Source: Aestuariimicrobium kwangyangense DSM 21549 (GTDB lineage: Bacteria > Actinomycetota > Actinomycetes > Propionibacteriales > Propionibacteriaceae). From it: a DNA stretch of 64,000 nt. The notes under the pieces are model-generated. The model had not been told where the DNA came from and ran no database searches. It was given only the letters and a program-made list of their open reading frames with translations. A program made the position numbers and the translations under genes. Below, piece after piece: positions 35,214 to 43,540 of this stretch (within the stretch, counting starts at the first letter, position 1; every line of letters begins with the position of its first letter). The stretch lies in contig NZ_ATXE01000001.1 of the NCBI RefSeq assembly GCF_000421525.1, positions 1 through 64,000 of the forward strand. Direction: 5' to 3'.

Positions 35214-36764
35214 TCACCGACCGCGGAGCACCTCCGCCTGAAGCGCGGGCCGACCCATGTCGGGGTCGAACGGGAACATCGGACGCTCGATGCGGTGGTG
35301 ACCCAGCCGGATGAGGTCCTGGTCGACCCCCCCGGGGGTGAGCGCCATCATCCAGTCGGCCGCCATCGTGTACAACTCCGGCTCGAGATAGCCGATCTTG
35401 ACCAGCACGATGTCCGCGTGGCGCGGGTCGAGCCCCAGCTCGGTGAAGTCACTCTCGTGGTGGTAGGGCTTGCGTCGTTCGGTGACGACGAAGTGCAGGG
35501 AGTCGACCTTGATCACCGCGATGGTGCCCGCCACCGGGTCTCCCTCGGTGATCGAGAACACCTCACCCGCCAGCGGGACGGGACCAGCGGTGGTGTCGTC
35601 CACGCCGGCGCCCACGTCGAGCGACACGTGTCCGCCGACGCCGGCCGCGACACAGGCTGCCACCGCGGCGGGGTCGAACATGGAGGCGTGGATCACCGTC
35701 AGCCCGGAGGTCCGCACGGGGTGGGCCAGCAACTGATGGGCCGTCCAGGTGACGTCACCCGAGCCGCCGGCGGTGGGGTTGTCGCCGGAGTCGGAGATGA
35801 AGTACGGACGAGCCGCACCCTCCGCCAACGCATGCTGAAGGCACATCTCGAGCGAGTCAGCGGGTGCGACGAACTGGAACTCCTCGTGCCGGTCCCAGAT
35901 CATGGCGGCCACACGCTCTGCCTCGCGACGACACAGCTCAGCGTCGTCCCCATAGACCACGACAGCGGCCTGACAACGGGGTTCGTCAGCCCAGGCGTAC
36001 CCGATCCAGTAGGACGCGTCGATCACCGCGTCCATCGCCTCGATCTTGGGCACTTCGTTGTAGATACTCGTGGCCGGCTCGAGCCGGGTCGAGGTCTTCT
36101 CGCCGGGCAGCAACACCGGGATCTGGACCCAGGCCTTGTAGGGGCGGCGGGCCTCGACATCCGACCCGAAGCGACCGTGGAGGCGATTGAGGAGCGACCG
36201 GACGAGGCGCTTGCGGGTGTTGGGTGCGTCCTCGTGGGGAGCCATCCGGTAGCAGGTGAGCATGTCGACCTGGGTGGCCAGCTGGCGCGAGACGTTCCCG
36301 TGCAGGTCCATGGAGGCGGCGATCAGGACCTCGTCGCCGACCACCTCGCGGATGCGGCCGATCAGGTCACCTTCGGCGTCCTCGAGACCCTCGACACTCA
36401 TGGCCCCGTGGATGTCGTACCAGAGGGCATCGAGCTGCCCGGCGGCGCGAAGTCCCTCCACGATCTCGTCCGCCATGCGCTCGTAGGTCGCACGCACCAC
36501 CGTTCCGCCCGGCAGTGACCGGCCACGCGCCACCGGGATCCACTCCGCCGCATCGCGGTAGGGGTGGCCAGGGGCCAGGAACGGATTGAGCCCGCTGAGC
36601 AGGTCCTCTCCGCGCCACATGGTGAACGCCTCATCACCCGAGCGATGGGCCGAGAAGGTGGAGGACTCGATGGAAATGCCTGCGATGGCGATGCGGGGCC
36701 TCTCGATCCCGCCCTGCTCACGCTCGATGGTGTCGGGAACCCAGATCTCACTCGCCAGTGCCAT
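35214..36764 (-). CDS. M81 (MlrC-like) metallopeptidase-family protein
   Basis: A 516-aa protein of the DUF1485/MlrC family, named after microcystinase C. The N-terminal domain starts at about residue 23 (PRIAIAGISIESSTFSAHRSG). YDIHGAMSVEG and SMDLHGNVS carry probable metal-binding His/Asp residues, and SDSGDNPTAGGSGDVTW marks the C-terminal domain. These enzymes are probably zinc amidohydrolases or peptidases on small peptides. ATG at 36764 is the only in-frame start near the domain. The substrate is unknown. Confidence 0.88.
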   Translation of the reverse strand: MALASEIWVPDTIEREQGGIERPRIAIAGISIESSTFSAHRSGDEAFTMWRGEDLLSGLNPFLAPGHPYRDAAEWIPVARGRSLPGGTVVRATYERMADEIVEGLRAAGQLDALWYDIHGAMSVEGLEDAEGDLIGRIREVVGDEVLIAASMDLHGNVSRQLATQVDMLTCYRMAPHEDAPNTRKRLVRSLLNRLHGRFGSDVEARRPYKAWVQIPVLLPGEKTSTRLEPATSIYNEVPKIEAMDAVIDASYWIGYAWADEPRCQAAVVVYGDDAELCRREAERVAAMIWDRHEEFQFVAPADSLEMCLQHALAEGAARPYFISDSGDNPTAGGSGDVTWTAHQLLAHPVRTSGLTVIHASMFDPAAVAACVAAGVGGHVSLDVGAGVDDTTAGPVPLAGEVFSITEGDPVAGTIAVIKVDSLHFVVTERRKPYHHESDFTELGLDPRHADIVLVKIGYLEPELYTMAADWMMALTPGGVDQDLIRLGHHRIERPMFPFDPDMGRPALQAEVLRGR

Positions 36765-36795
36765 GCAGCGACTCTGTCAGTCGGCCATTCCAGGT

Positions 36796-36870
36796 GTCCA
36801 GAAATGGACCCGATCGCGCTCAGGGCCGACGATCAGTCGACCTCGCGGCCGTTGGGGGCCAATTCTGGAC
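36796..36870. repeat. Inverted-end intergenic element 9 (75 bp)
   Basis: The ends are GTCCAGAAATGG and, inverted, GTCCAGAATTGG. It lies 31 bp upstream of the M81 start. Confidence 0.92.
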
Positions 36871-36899
36871 CGCCGGGCGACCACACCCTCACTGAACCA

Positions 36900-36999
36900 A
36901 GGTTCGCCGGAGGCGGCAATGCGCAGGATCACGGAAGGCGGCAATACGCAGGTTCGCCGAAGGCGGTGGTATGCAGGGTCACAGAAGCGGCAATCACAC
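36900..36999. repeat. 25-bp degenerate tandem repeat x4
   Basis: Units are 36900-36924, 36925-36949, 36950-36974 and 36975-36999, sharing AGGnTC(G/A)C...GAAGGCGGCAAT. Units 1 and 3 begin AGGTTCGCCG; units 2 and 4 begin AGGATCACGG and AGGGTCACAG, so there is also a 50-bp period. The array is noncoding, between blaI and the M81 promoter region. Confidence 0.85.
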
Positions 37000-37028
37000 T
37001 TTCAGGCACGAGCGCCGAGGACGTCGGC

Positions 37029-37454
37029 TCACCTCAGCGGACGCGAGCGCACCCCGGCCGCACTCCCACCCGGGCTTCGCCGCACGGGAGCCACCTCCGC
37101 CGGACGCACCCCGAGACACAAACGGGCATGCTCCACCAGCTCGGGTGGCAGCCGGGCCACGAACTCCCCGATCACACGCATGCCCTGGTCGCCCGACTCC
37201 TCCAGCAACGAGACGATCTCGTCGGCAACCATGGCCGCCTGGGTCTGCGCGGGAACGTACAGCCACGCGCGACCCTGTTGCTCGCGCGTCAGCACTCCCT
37301 TCTTGGCCAGCCGGTCCATCACGGTCATGACCGTGGTGTAGGCGAGCTCACGGTGCGTCACCAGGGCTTCGTACACGGTGCGCACGCTGACCGGCTCATG
37401 GGCGTCCCACACGACCCGCATCACCTGGTGCTCAAGCTCTCCCAGCACAGCCAC
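37029..37454 (-). CDS. blaI: BlaI/MecI/CopY-family repressor
   Basis: A 141-aa winged-helix regulator. LGELEHQVMRVVWDAHEPVSVRTVYEAL, then AYTTVMTVMDRLAKKGVLTREQQGRAWLYVP is the family DNA-binding domain (about 1-75), followed by a dimerisation part. GTG at 37454 follows GGGAGGG. Relatives are usually paired with a BlaR-like M56 peptidase; none is beside it here. It is divergent from cydA, with a dyad in the gap, so it may regulate itself and cydABDC. That link is inferred. Confidence 0.87.
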   Translation of the reverse strand: MAVLGELEHQVMRVVWDAHEPVSVRTVYEALVTHRELAYTTVMTVMDRLAKKGVLTREQQGRAWLYVPAQTQAAMVADEIVSLLEESGDQGMRVIGEFVARLPPELVEHARLCLGVRPAEVAPVRRSPGGSAAGVRSRPLR

Positions 37455-37484
37455 GCGACACCCTCCCTTCACCGATTCTCAAGT

Positions 37485-37498
37485 TACGACGCCTCGTA
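37485..37498. promoter_or_regulatory. Dyad between blaI and cydA (candidate BlaI operator)
   Basis: TACGA-N4-TCGTA (TACGACGCCTCGTA) is centred in the divergent gap and abuts the cydA -10. BlaI/MecI operators are known to be TACA/TGTA-type dyads, so this is similar but not identical. Confidence 0.5.
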
Positions 37499-37499
37499 G

Positions 37500-37505
37500 T
37501 AGATT
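37500..37505 (+). promoter_or_regulatory. -10 hexamer of cydA (leaderless)
   Basis: TAGATT is followed by 7 nt and ATG at 37513. Confidence 0.55.
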
Positions 37506-37512
37506 CGCGCCC

Positions 37513-39003
37513 ATGGACGCACAGGTGCTTGCCCGCTGGCAGTTCGGGATCACAACGGTCTACCACTTCCTCTTCGTGCCGATCACGATCGCGCTGTCGA
37601 TGCTGGTCGCCGTCCTGCAGACGATCTGGTACCGGACAGGGAACGAACGCTACCTGCGACTGACCAAGTTCTACGGCAAGTTGTTCCTGATCAATTTCGC
37701 GATCGGCGTGGTCACGGGCATCGTGCAGGAGTTCCAGTTCGGCATGAACTGGTCGGAGTACTCCCGTTTCGTGGGTGACGTCTTCGGCGCTCCGCTGGCG
37801 CTCGAGGCCTTGCTCGCCTTCTTCCTCGAGTCGACCTTCCTCGGGCTGTGGATCTTCGGCTGGGACCGCCTCCCCAAGAAGTTGCACCTCATGTCGATCT
37901 ACGCGGCCGCCTTCGGCACCATGCTGTCGGCCGTGTTCATCCTTGCCGCCAACTCCTGGATGCAGAACCCCGTCGGCGCGACCTTCCGCAACGGGCGCGC
38001 CGAACTCACCGATTTCGGCGCCGTTCTGACCAACCCCGTCTTCCTGGCGACCTTCCCGCACCAGATCGCGGCCTCCTACATGGTGGCCGGGGCCCTCGTG
38101 GCCGGCATCGCCGGCTGGCACCTCGCCCGCCTGCACGGTGCCGCGGACGACCAGACCTCGGCCCACGGCGACGCCGCCACCTGGCGCTGGGCCGCGCGGT
38201 TCGGGGCCGTCGTCCTGCTCGCCGCCTCGATCGCCGTGATGGCCTCCGGGGACTTCCAGGGCAAGGTGATGACCCGGGTCCAGCCCATGAAGATGGCCGC
38301 GGCCGAGGCGCACTACAACACCGCCGACGGCTCCAACTTCTCGATCCTGAGCATCGGCAACCTCGAGGGCACCGAGGCCAGACACCTCATCCAGGTGCCC
38401 GGCCTGCTCGGCTACCTGGCCAACGGAACCTGGGCTTCCCAGGTCAGAGGCATCAACGACATCAATGCCGAATTCGCACAGTCGGGCTACCTGCAGGACG
38501 ACGGCACCCAGACCGCGCTGCAGAAGGCCTACTCGGCCGAGTTGGCCAAGCAGGCCATCACCGACATCGGCCCCAACGTGCCCGTCGCCTACTGGACCTT
38601 CCGCATCATGATGGGCCTGGGCTTCGCCGGCATCGCCCTCGGCCTGTGGATCCTGTGGGCCACCCGCCGCGGGCGAACCCCTCGTCCGTCGAAACCGTGG
38701 ATGCTGGCGATGGCCGTGCTGCCGTTCCTGCCGCTGTTCGCGAACTCGTTCGGCTGGATCTTCACCGAGATGGGACGCCAGCCCTGGCTCGTGGCCGGCG
38801 TCATGCCGACCGTGACCGGGGTCTCGCCCGGCGTGAGCGCCGGTGAGGTGCTGTTCTCGATGATCACCTACACGGTCGTCTACGGTGCCCTGGCCGTGCT
38901 CGAGGTGGGCCTGTTCATGAAGTACCTGAAGCTGGGCCTGCCGGACGTGGCCCCCGTCGAGGTCATCGAGGACGAGGACGCGCCCTTGTCCTTCGCCTAC
39001 TGA
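37513..39003 (+). CDS. cydA: Cytochrome bd oxidase subunit I
   Basis: Quinol oxidase subunit of 496 aa carrying haems b558, b595 and d. It is a multi-helix membrane protein with ARWQFGITTVYHFLFVPITI (axial His), LLAFFLESTFLGLWIFGWDRL, and ITEMGRQPW-type sequence (GRQPW, residues 421-425). It is the short-Q-loop type. ATG at 37513 is leaderless after TAGATT; the upstream in-frame ATG lies inside blaI. It is first in cydA-cydB-cydD-cydC, a high-affinity oxidase for low oxygen. Confidence 0.95.
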   Translation: MDAQVLARWQFGITTVYHFLFVPITIALSMLVAVLQTIWYRTGNERYLRLTKFYGKLFLINFAIGVVTGIVQEFQFGMNWSEYSRFVGDVFGAPLALEALLAFFLESTFLGLWIFGWDRLPKKLHLMSIYAAAFGTMLSAVFILAANSWMQNPVGATFRNGRAELTDFGAVLTNPVFLATFPHQIAASYMVAGALVAGIAGWHLARLHGAADDQTSAHGDAATWRWAARFGAVVLLAASIAVMASGDFQGKVMTRVQPMKMAAAEAHYNTADGSNFSILSIGNLEGTEARHLIQVPGLLGYLANGTWASQVRGINDINAEFAQSGYLQDDGTQTALQKAYSAELAKQAITDIGPNVPVAYWTFRIMMGLGFAGIALGLWILWATRRGRTPRPSKPWMLAMAVLPFLPLFANSFGWIFTEMGRQPWLVAGVMPTVTGVSPGVSAGEVLFSMITYTVVYGALAVLEVGLFMKYLKLGLPDVAPVEVIEDEDAPLSFAY

Positions 39004-39019
39004 TCGGCCAGGAGAACTG

Positions 39020-40099
39020 ATGTTCACTCTGCTTGAAACCGCCACCCATTCCGCGCTCACACCGGTCTGGTTCGTGCTCGTTGCCGTGTTGTGGGTCGGC
39101 TTCTTCTTCCTCGAGGGGTTCGACTTCGGTGTTGCCATGCTGCTGCCGATCCTGGGACGCACCGACAAGCGCAAGCGCGTCATGGTCAACACCATCGGCC
39201 CCACCTGGGACGGCAACGAGGTCTGGTTGCTGACCGCCGGCGGCGCGACCTTCGCCGCCTTCCCGGGCTGGTACGCCACCTTGTTCTCGGGCATCTACCT
39301 ACCGCTGCTGCTGGTCCTGGTGGGACTGATCCTGCGCGGTGTCGCGTTCGAGTACCGCTCGAAGCGTCCCGAGATGAGCCACCGCAACCTGATGGACTGG
39401 ATGGCCACCATCGGATCGTTCCTGCCCTCACTGGTGCTCGGGGTCGGCTTCGCGAACTTCGTCAAGGGCCTCGAGGTCGGTGGGAACCCGCCGCTGGTGA
39501 CGACCGGCTTCTGGCAACTCTTCACCCCGTTCTCGTTGCTCGGCGGGGTGCTGTTCGTGGTGCTCTTCTGTGCCCACGGCGCCGTGTTCGTGGCCCTCAA
39601 GACCAAGGGTGAGGTGCACGACGACGCCCGCAAGCTCGCCATCGGACTCGCCTTCGCCGCCGCGGGGCTGTCGATGGTCTGGGCCGTCTGGATGAACGTC
39701 GTCCACGCGCCCACCCATCCTGCCGCCCACGCGATCACCTGGGTCCTCGGCCTGGTGGCGGCCCTCGCGGTTGCGGGGGCAGCGCTGCTGACCGCCCGTG
39801 GACGCGACGGATCGGCGTTCATCGCCACCTCGATCGGGGTCGTCGGCCTGATCGCCCCGATGTTCCTCAAGATGTACGGCAACCTCGGCTTCATCAGCAG
39901 CGGCGACCCGGGGCTCGACATGTGGTCGGCCTCGTCCTCTCCCTACACGCTGAAGATCATGACCATCGCGGCCGCGATCTTCGTGCCGATCGTGCTCGCC
40001 TACCAGGCCTGGTCGTACTGGGTCTTCCGCAAGCGGATCAGCGTGCAGAACCTGCCGGTGGAGGCTGCCGAGCCGGTCCCGGCAGCGACCGGGGCCTAG
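39020..40099 (+). CDS. cydB: Cytochrome bd oxidase subunit II
   Basis: A 359-aa membrane subunit with about nine helices. Conserved regions are FFLEGFDFGVAMLLP, IGPTWDGNEVWLLTAGG and FAAFPGWYATLFSG. AGGAGA precedes the ATG, 16 bp after cydA. It stabilises the oxidase with CydA. Confidence 0.95.
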   Translation: MFTLLETATHSALTPVWFVLVAVLWVGFFFLEGFDFGVAMLLPILGRTDKRKRVMVNTIGPTWDGNEVWLLTAGGATFAAFPGWYATLFSGIYLPLLLVLVGLILRGVAFEYRSKRPEMSHRNLMDWMATIGSFLPSLVLGVGFANFVKGLEVGGNPPLVTTGFWQLFTPFSLLGGVLFVVLFCAHGAVFVALKTKGEVHDDARKLAIGLAFAAAGLSMVWAVWMNVVHAPTHPAAHAITWVLGLVAALAVAGAALLTARGRDGSAFIATSIGVVGLIAPMFLKMYGNLGFISSGDPGLDMWSASSSPYTLKIMTIAAAIFVPIVLAYQAWSYWVFRKRISVQNLPVEAAEPVPAATGA

Positions 40100-40108
40100 T
40101 CTGAGGCC

Positions 40109-41770
40109 GTGCCCGGACCCATCCACCCACGCCTGCTGCGACACGCCCGTGCGACCAGGAACTACCTGATCGCCGGCGTCGCGGTGGGCGTGGTCACGTC
40201 GGGGCTGATGATCGCCCAGGCCTGGTTGCTCGCCCACGCGGTGGTCGGCATCTTCACCACCCGTCAGGTGGCCCCCTACCTGGCCACGTTCGGAATGCTC
40301 GCGGGTGTCTTCCTCGGGCGAGCCCTGCTCGCCTGGCTCAACCAGGTGCTGGCGCATCGGGCGGCGGCCGAGGTGAAGTCGACGTTGCGCCGCGAGGTGC
40401 TGCGCGCACGACTGGCCAGACCCACGGCGGACCAGGCCTCGTCCGCCACCTTGGTGCACGTCGTCACCGACGGTCTCGATGCCCTCGACGGGTACTTCTC
40501 GAAGTACCTGCCGCAGCTGGCGCTGGCGGCGGTCGTCCCTGCCGTGGTCGGAGCCGCCATCCTGTGGGCCGACTGGGAGTCGGCCCTGATCATCGCGGTG
40601 ACGCTCCCGCTGATTCCGGTGTTCATGTCGCTGATCGGCTGGACGACCCAGCAGGCGGTGGCGCGCAGGTTCCGGGTGGCCGACCGGCTCGCCAACCACT
40701 TCGCCGATCTGATCGAGGGGCTGCCGACTCTGCAGGCGTTCGGGCGTGCCCGCGCCCAGGCCAGGGGTGTCGAGCTCGGCGAGGAGGCGAATCGGCGCGA
40801 GACGATGCGCACCCTGTCGGTGTCGTTCCTGTCGGCCTTCGCGCTGGAATTGCTGGCGAACCTGTCGGTGGCCGTCGTGGCCGTGACCGTGGGGTTCCGG
40901 CTGGTCGGAGGGCATGTCGGTTTCGAGACAGCCCTGTTCGTGCTGGTGCTGGCCCCGGAGGCCTTCCTGCCCGTCCGACAGGTGGGGGTGCACTTCCACG
41001 ACTCCGCTGATGGGGTTGCCGCAGCGGACGAAGCCTTCGCCATCATCGATGCAGGAGCGGTGGCGCCCACCCGGCCCCGCTTGCCTGCCCCCGATCTCGC
41101 CTCGTCGACTCTTCGGGTGCGCGAGGCCGGATACACCTACCCCGGGAGCGCCGAGCCGGCGTTGGACCCGGTCTCGTTCGAGGTCACGCCGGGATCGATC
41201 ATCGCGTTGCGGGCCCGATCGGGTGGCGGCAAGACCACGCTGCTGCGACTGCTGCTGGGATTCGAGGCGCCCACCACCGGTGAGGTCTCGGTTGACGGGG
41301 TGGCGGTCACCGACCTGGACCGCGGCGACTGGTTGAGGCAGATCGCCTTCGTACCCCAGAACCCCGGGATGGTGGTCGGCAGCATTGCCGACAACGTGCG
41401 CCTGGGAGCGCCCGATGCCTCCGGCGACCAGGTCGTCGAGGCGCTGACCGCCGTGGCCGCTGACTTCGACCCCTACAGGTCCGTGGGTGACGACGGCGAG
41501 GGTCTCTCCGCCGGCGAGCGGCGCCGGGTGGCCCTGGCCAGGGCGCTGGTGCGGGTGCGGCACGGGCATGCCCGCCTGCTCGTGCTGGACGAGCCCACGG
41601 CCGGTCTCGACGCCGACACCGAGGCCACCGTCATCTCCGCGGTCGCGGCCTCGGGTGCCGCCGTCGTGCTGGTGTCGCACCGCGAGGCCGTGATCGCGCT
41701 CGCCGACCGGGTGGTCGAACTGGCTCCCGCTGTGGTCCCCGGGCTGGCGGCAACGGAGGGGGTCCGATGA
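40109..41770 (+). CDS. cydD: Heterodimeric ABC transporter subunit CydD
   Basis: A 553-aa ABC half-transporter needed for cytochrome bd assembly; CydDC exports thiols or haem-related compounds. It has six transmembrane helices, then an ATPase with signature LSAGERRRVALARALV, Walker B LLVLDEPTAGLD and H-loop VSHRE. The P-loop reads ARSGGGKTT: its first Gly is replaced by Ala, unusual for this family. The GTG start at 40109 is 9 bp after cydB. Confidence 0.92.
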   Translation: MPGPIHPRLLRHARATRNYLIAGVAVGVVTSGLMIAQAWLLAHAVVGIFTTRQVAPYLATFGMLAGVFLGRALLAWLNQVLAHRAAAEVKSTLRREVLRARLARPTADQASSATLVHVVTDGLDALDGYFSKYLPQLALAAVVPAVVGAAILWADWESALIIAVTLPLIPVFMSLIGWTTQQAVARRFRVADRLANHFADLIEGLPTLQAFGRARAQARGVELGEEANRRETMRTLSVSFLSAFALELLANLSVAVVAVTVGFRLVGGHVGFETALFVLVLAPEAFLPVRQVGVHFHDSADGVAAADEAFAIIDAGAVAPTRPRLPAPDLASSTLRVREAGYTYPGSAEPALDPVSFEVTPGSIIALRARSGGGKTTLLRLLLGFEAPTTGEVSVDGVAVTDLDRGDWLRQIAFVPQNPGMVVGSIADNVRLGAPDASGDQVVEALTAVAADFDPYRSVGDDGEGLSAGERRRVALARALVRVRHGHARLLVLDEPTAGLDADTEATVISAVAASGAAVVLVSHREAVIALADRVVELAPAVVPGLAATEGVR

Positions 41771-41777
41771 CCCGGCG

Positions 41778-41852
41778 GTCCAGAATTGACCCCCAGCGCT
41801 CGCCGGGCACCCGGTTGGCGCACCAGTTCGCCAGTCGCGTCCACTTCTGGAC
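41778..41852. repeat. Inverted-end intergenic element 10 (75 bp), inside the cyd operon
   Basis: The ends are GTCCAGAATTGA and, inverted, GTCCAGAAGTGG. It starts 7 bp after the cydD stop and ends 24 bp before cydC, in an otherwise tight operon. Confidence 0.9.
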
Positions 41853-41876
41853 ACACCCCAGCGTTGAGGGGCGCCG

Positions 41877-43535
41877 ATGACCCTGCAGACCCGCACCGGT
41901 GAGGCCGTCACCGCCCCGACGCGGACCACCTCAGGGGGCATGGCTCGCGCCCGGTCGACCCGTGGGACCAGCACGGTGGCCCTCTGGCGAGAGGTGATGG
42001 CCGCGGTCCGACACGGACACTGGCGGCTGCTGGCAGCCATCCTGTTGGCCGGAGCGGCATCCGGGGCGTCGGTGTCGCTGATGGGGGTCAGCGGTTGGCT
42101 GATCTCGCGAGCCGCCGAGGCACCACCCGTGCTCTACCTGCAGGCGGCAGCGGTCGGGGTGCGCTTCTTCGGCATCAGCCGGGGCTTCTTCCGCTACCTC
42201 GAACGGTTGGTCGGCCACGACCTGGCGTTGCGCATGCAGGCCGCCCTCAGGCTCGATGCCTACAACCATCTGGCCCGCACCACCCTGATCGGACGCCGCC
42301 GGGGCGACCTGCTCAGTCGCGTCATCTCCGACGTGTCGGCCATCCAGGACCTCGTGGTGCGTGTCGTCGTCCCCTTCTGCTCCGCCTCCCTGGTCGTCGT
42401 GGGCACGACCGTGATGCTGGCCCGGTTCTCCCTCGGCTCCGCCCTGGTGCTGTTGGCCAGCTGTCTGGTCGCCGGGGTGCTGCTGCCCTGGCTGACCCAG
42501 CGTGCCGGGCTGCGCCATGACAGCGCAGCGGTGCCCACCCGCGGGGCCCTGGCATCCGAGGTGCACGAACTCGCCCGGGCCGGGCAGGACCTGGTCGCGA
42601 ACGGGGCGGCGGACGACCGGATCTCCCGGGCCCTCGCCCTCGACTCCGAACTGCGACGGATCGAGTCGCGGGCTGCTTGGCTGCGGGGGATCGCCACCGG
42701 CGGCCAGATCATCGCCTCAGGGATCGCAGTCGTCGCCGCCCTGTGGATCGGCGGTACCGCAGTCGCTGAGGGCACCATGGGCCCGCGACTGCTCGCGGTG
42801 GTGGCGCTCACCCCGCTGGCCATGCACGAGGTGCTCGCCACCTTCACCCAGGCGGCCCAGACCTTCACCCGCAGCCAGACGGCGCTCAGCCGCCTGTCGC
42901 AGACCTTGGACGAACCCCCGGTGGGCTCCGGCGACGCCAGCCAGCAGGCGTCCGGCAGCCCCGGCCTGCGCGTGGTCGGACTCGACGCCGGCTGGCCCGG
43001 TCACCGTCCGGTCGTCCGCGGGCTCGACCTCACGGTGGGCGCCGGCGAGAGGGTGGCGCTGGTGGGCCGGTCCGGCATCGGCAAGACCACCGTCGCCGCC
43101 ACGGTGATGGGCATGATCCCCGCGCAGGCGGGCCGGATCGAGACCGCCGGTCGCGTCGGCTACCTGGCACAGAACGCGCACATCTTCCGCACCAGCGTCG
43201 CCGAGAATGTGCGCATCGGCAGGCGGGACGCGACCGATGCCGAGATCATCGAAGCCCTCTCCCAGGCCGGTCTCGACCTGCCACCCGACCGGCTGATCGG
43301 CGAGGCAGGCACGACCCTGTCGGGCGGGGAGGCCAGACGGCTCGCCCTGGCCAGGGTGTTGGTCGGGGAGCGCGACCTGTGGATCCTCGACGAGCCGACC
43401 GAGCACCTCGACCACGAGACTGCACAAGCCCTGATGGACGACTTGTGGGCCGCAGCGGACGACAGCCCTGTGCTCGTGATCACCCACGACGCGGACGTGG
43501 TGGCCCGGTGCAGTCGGGTCGTCCGATTGGGGTGA
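41877..43535 (+). CDS. cydC: Heterodimeric ABC transporter subunit CydC
   Basis: A 552-aa partner of CydD with an N-terminal extension, six transmembrane helices (SGWLISRAAE, VRFFGISRGFFRYLERL) and an ATPase: Walker A GRSGIGKTT, signature LSGGEARRLALAR, Walker B LWILDEPTEHLD, H-loop ITHDAD. The ATG follows TTGAGGGGC. It is separated from cydD by a 75-bp element that would be transcribed with the operon. Confidence 0.92.
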   Translation: MTLQTRTGEAVTAPTRTTSGGMARARSTRGTSTVALWREVMAAVRHGHWRLLAAILLAGAASGASVSLMGVSGWLISRAAEAPPVLYLQAAAVGVRFFGISRGFFRYLERLVGHDLALRMQAALRLDAYNHLARTTLIGRRRGDLLSRVISDVSAIQDLVVRVVVPFCSASLVVVGTTVMLARFSLGSALVLLASCLVAGVLLPWLTQRAGLRHDSAAVPTRGALASEVHELARAGQDLVANGAADDRISRALALDSELRRIESRAAWLRGIATGGQIIASGIAVVAALWIGGTAVAEGTMGPRLLAVVALTPLAMHEVLATFTQAAQTFTRSQTALSRLSQTLDEPPVGSGDASQQASGSPGLRVVGLDAGWPGHRPVVRGLDLTVGAGERVALVGRSGIGKTTVAATVMGMIPAQAGRIETAGRVGYLAQNAHIFRTSVAENVRIGRRDATDAEIIEALSQAGLDLPPDRLIGEAGTTLSGGEARRLALARVLVGERDLWILDEPTEHLDHETAQALMDDLWAAADDSPVLVITHDADVVARCSRVVRLG

Positions 43536-43540
43536 GCAGC

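Noticed and set aside
36586-37499. Plus-strand frames across the M81 promoter, the 25-bp array and blaI
   Set aside because: They cross element 9 and the tandem array and run antisense to two recognised genes; composition is shadow-like.
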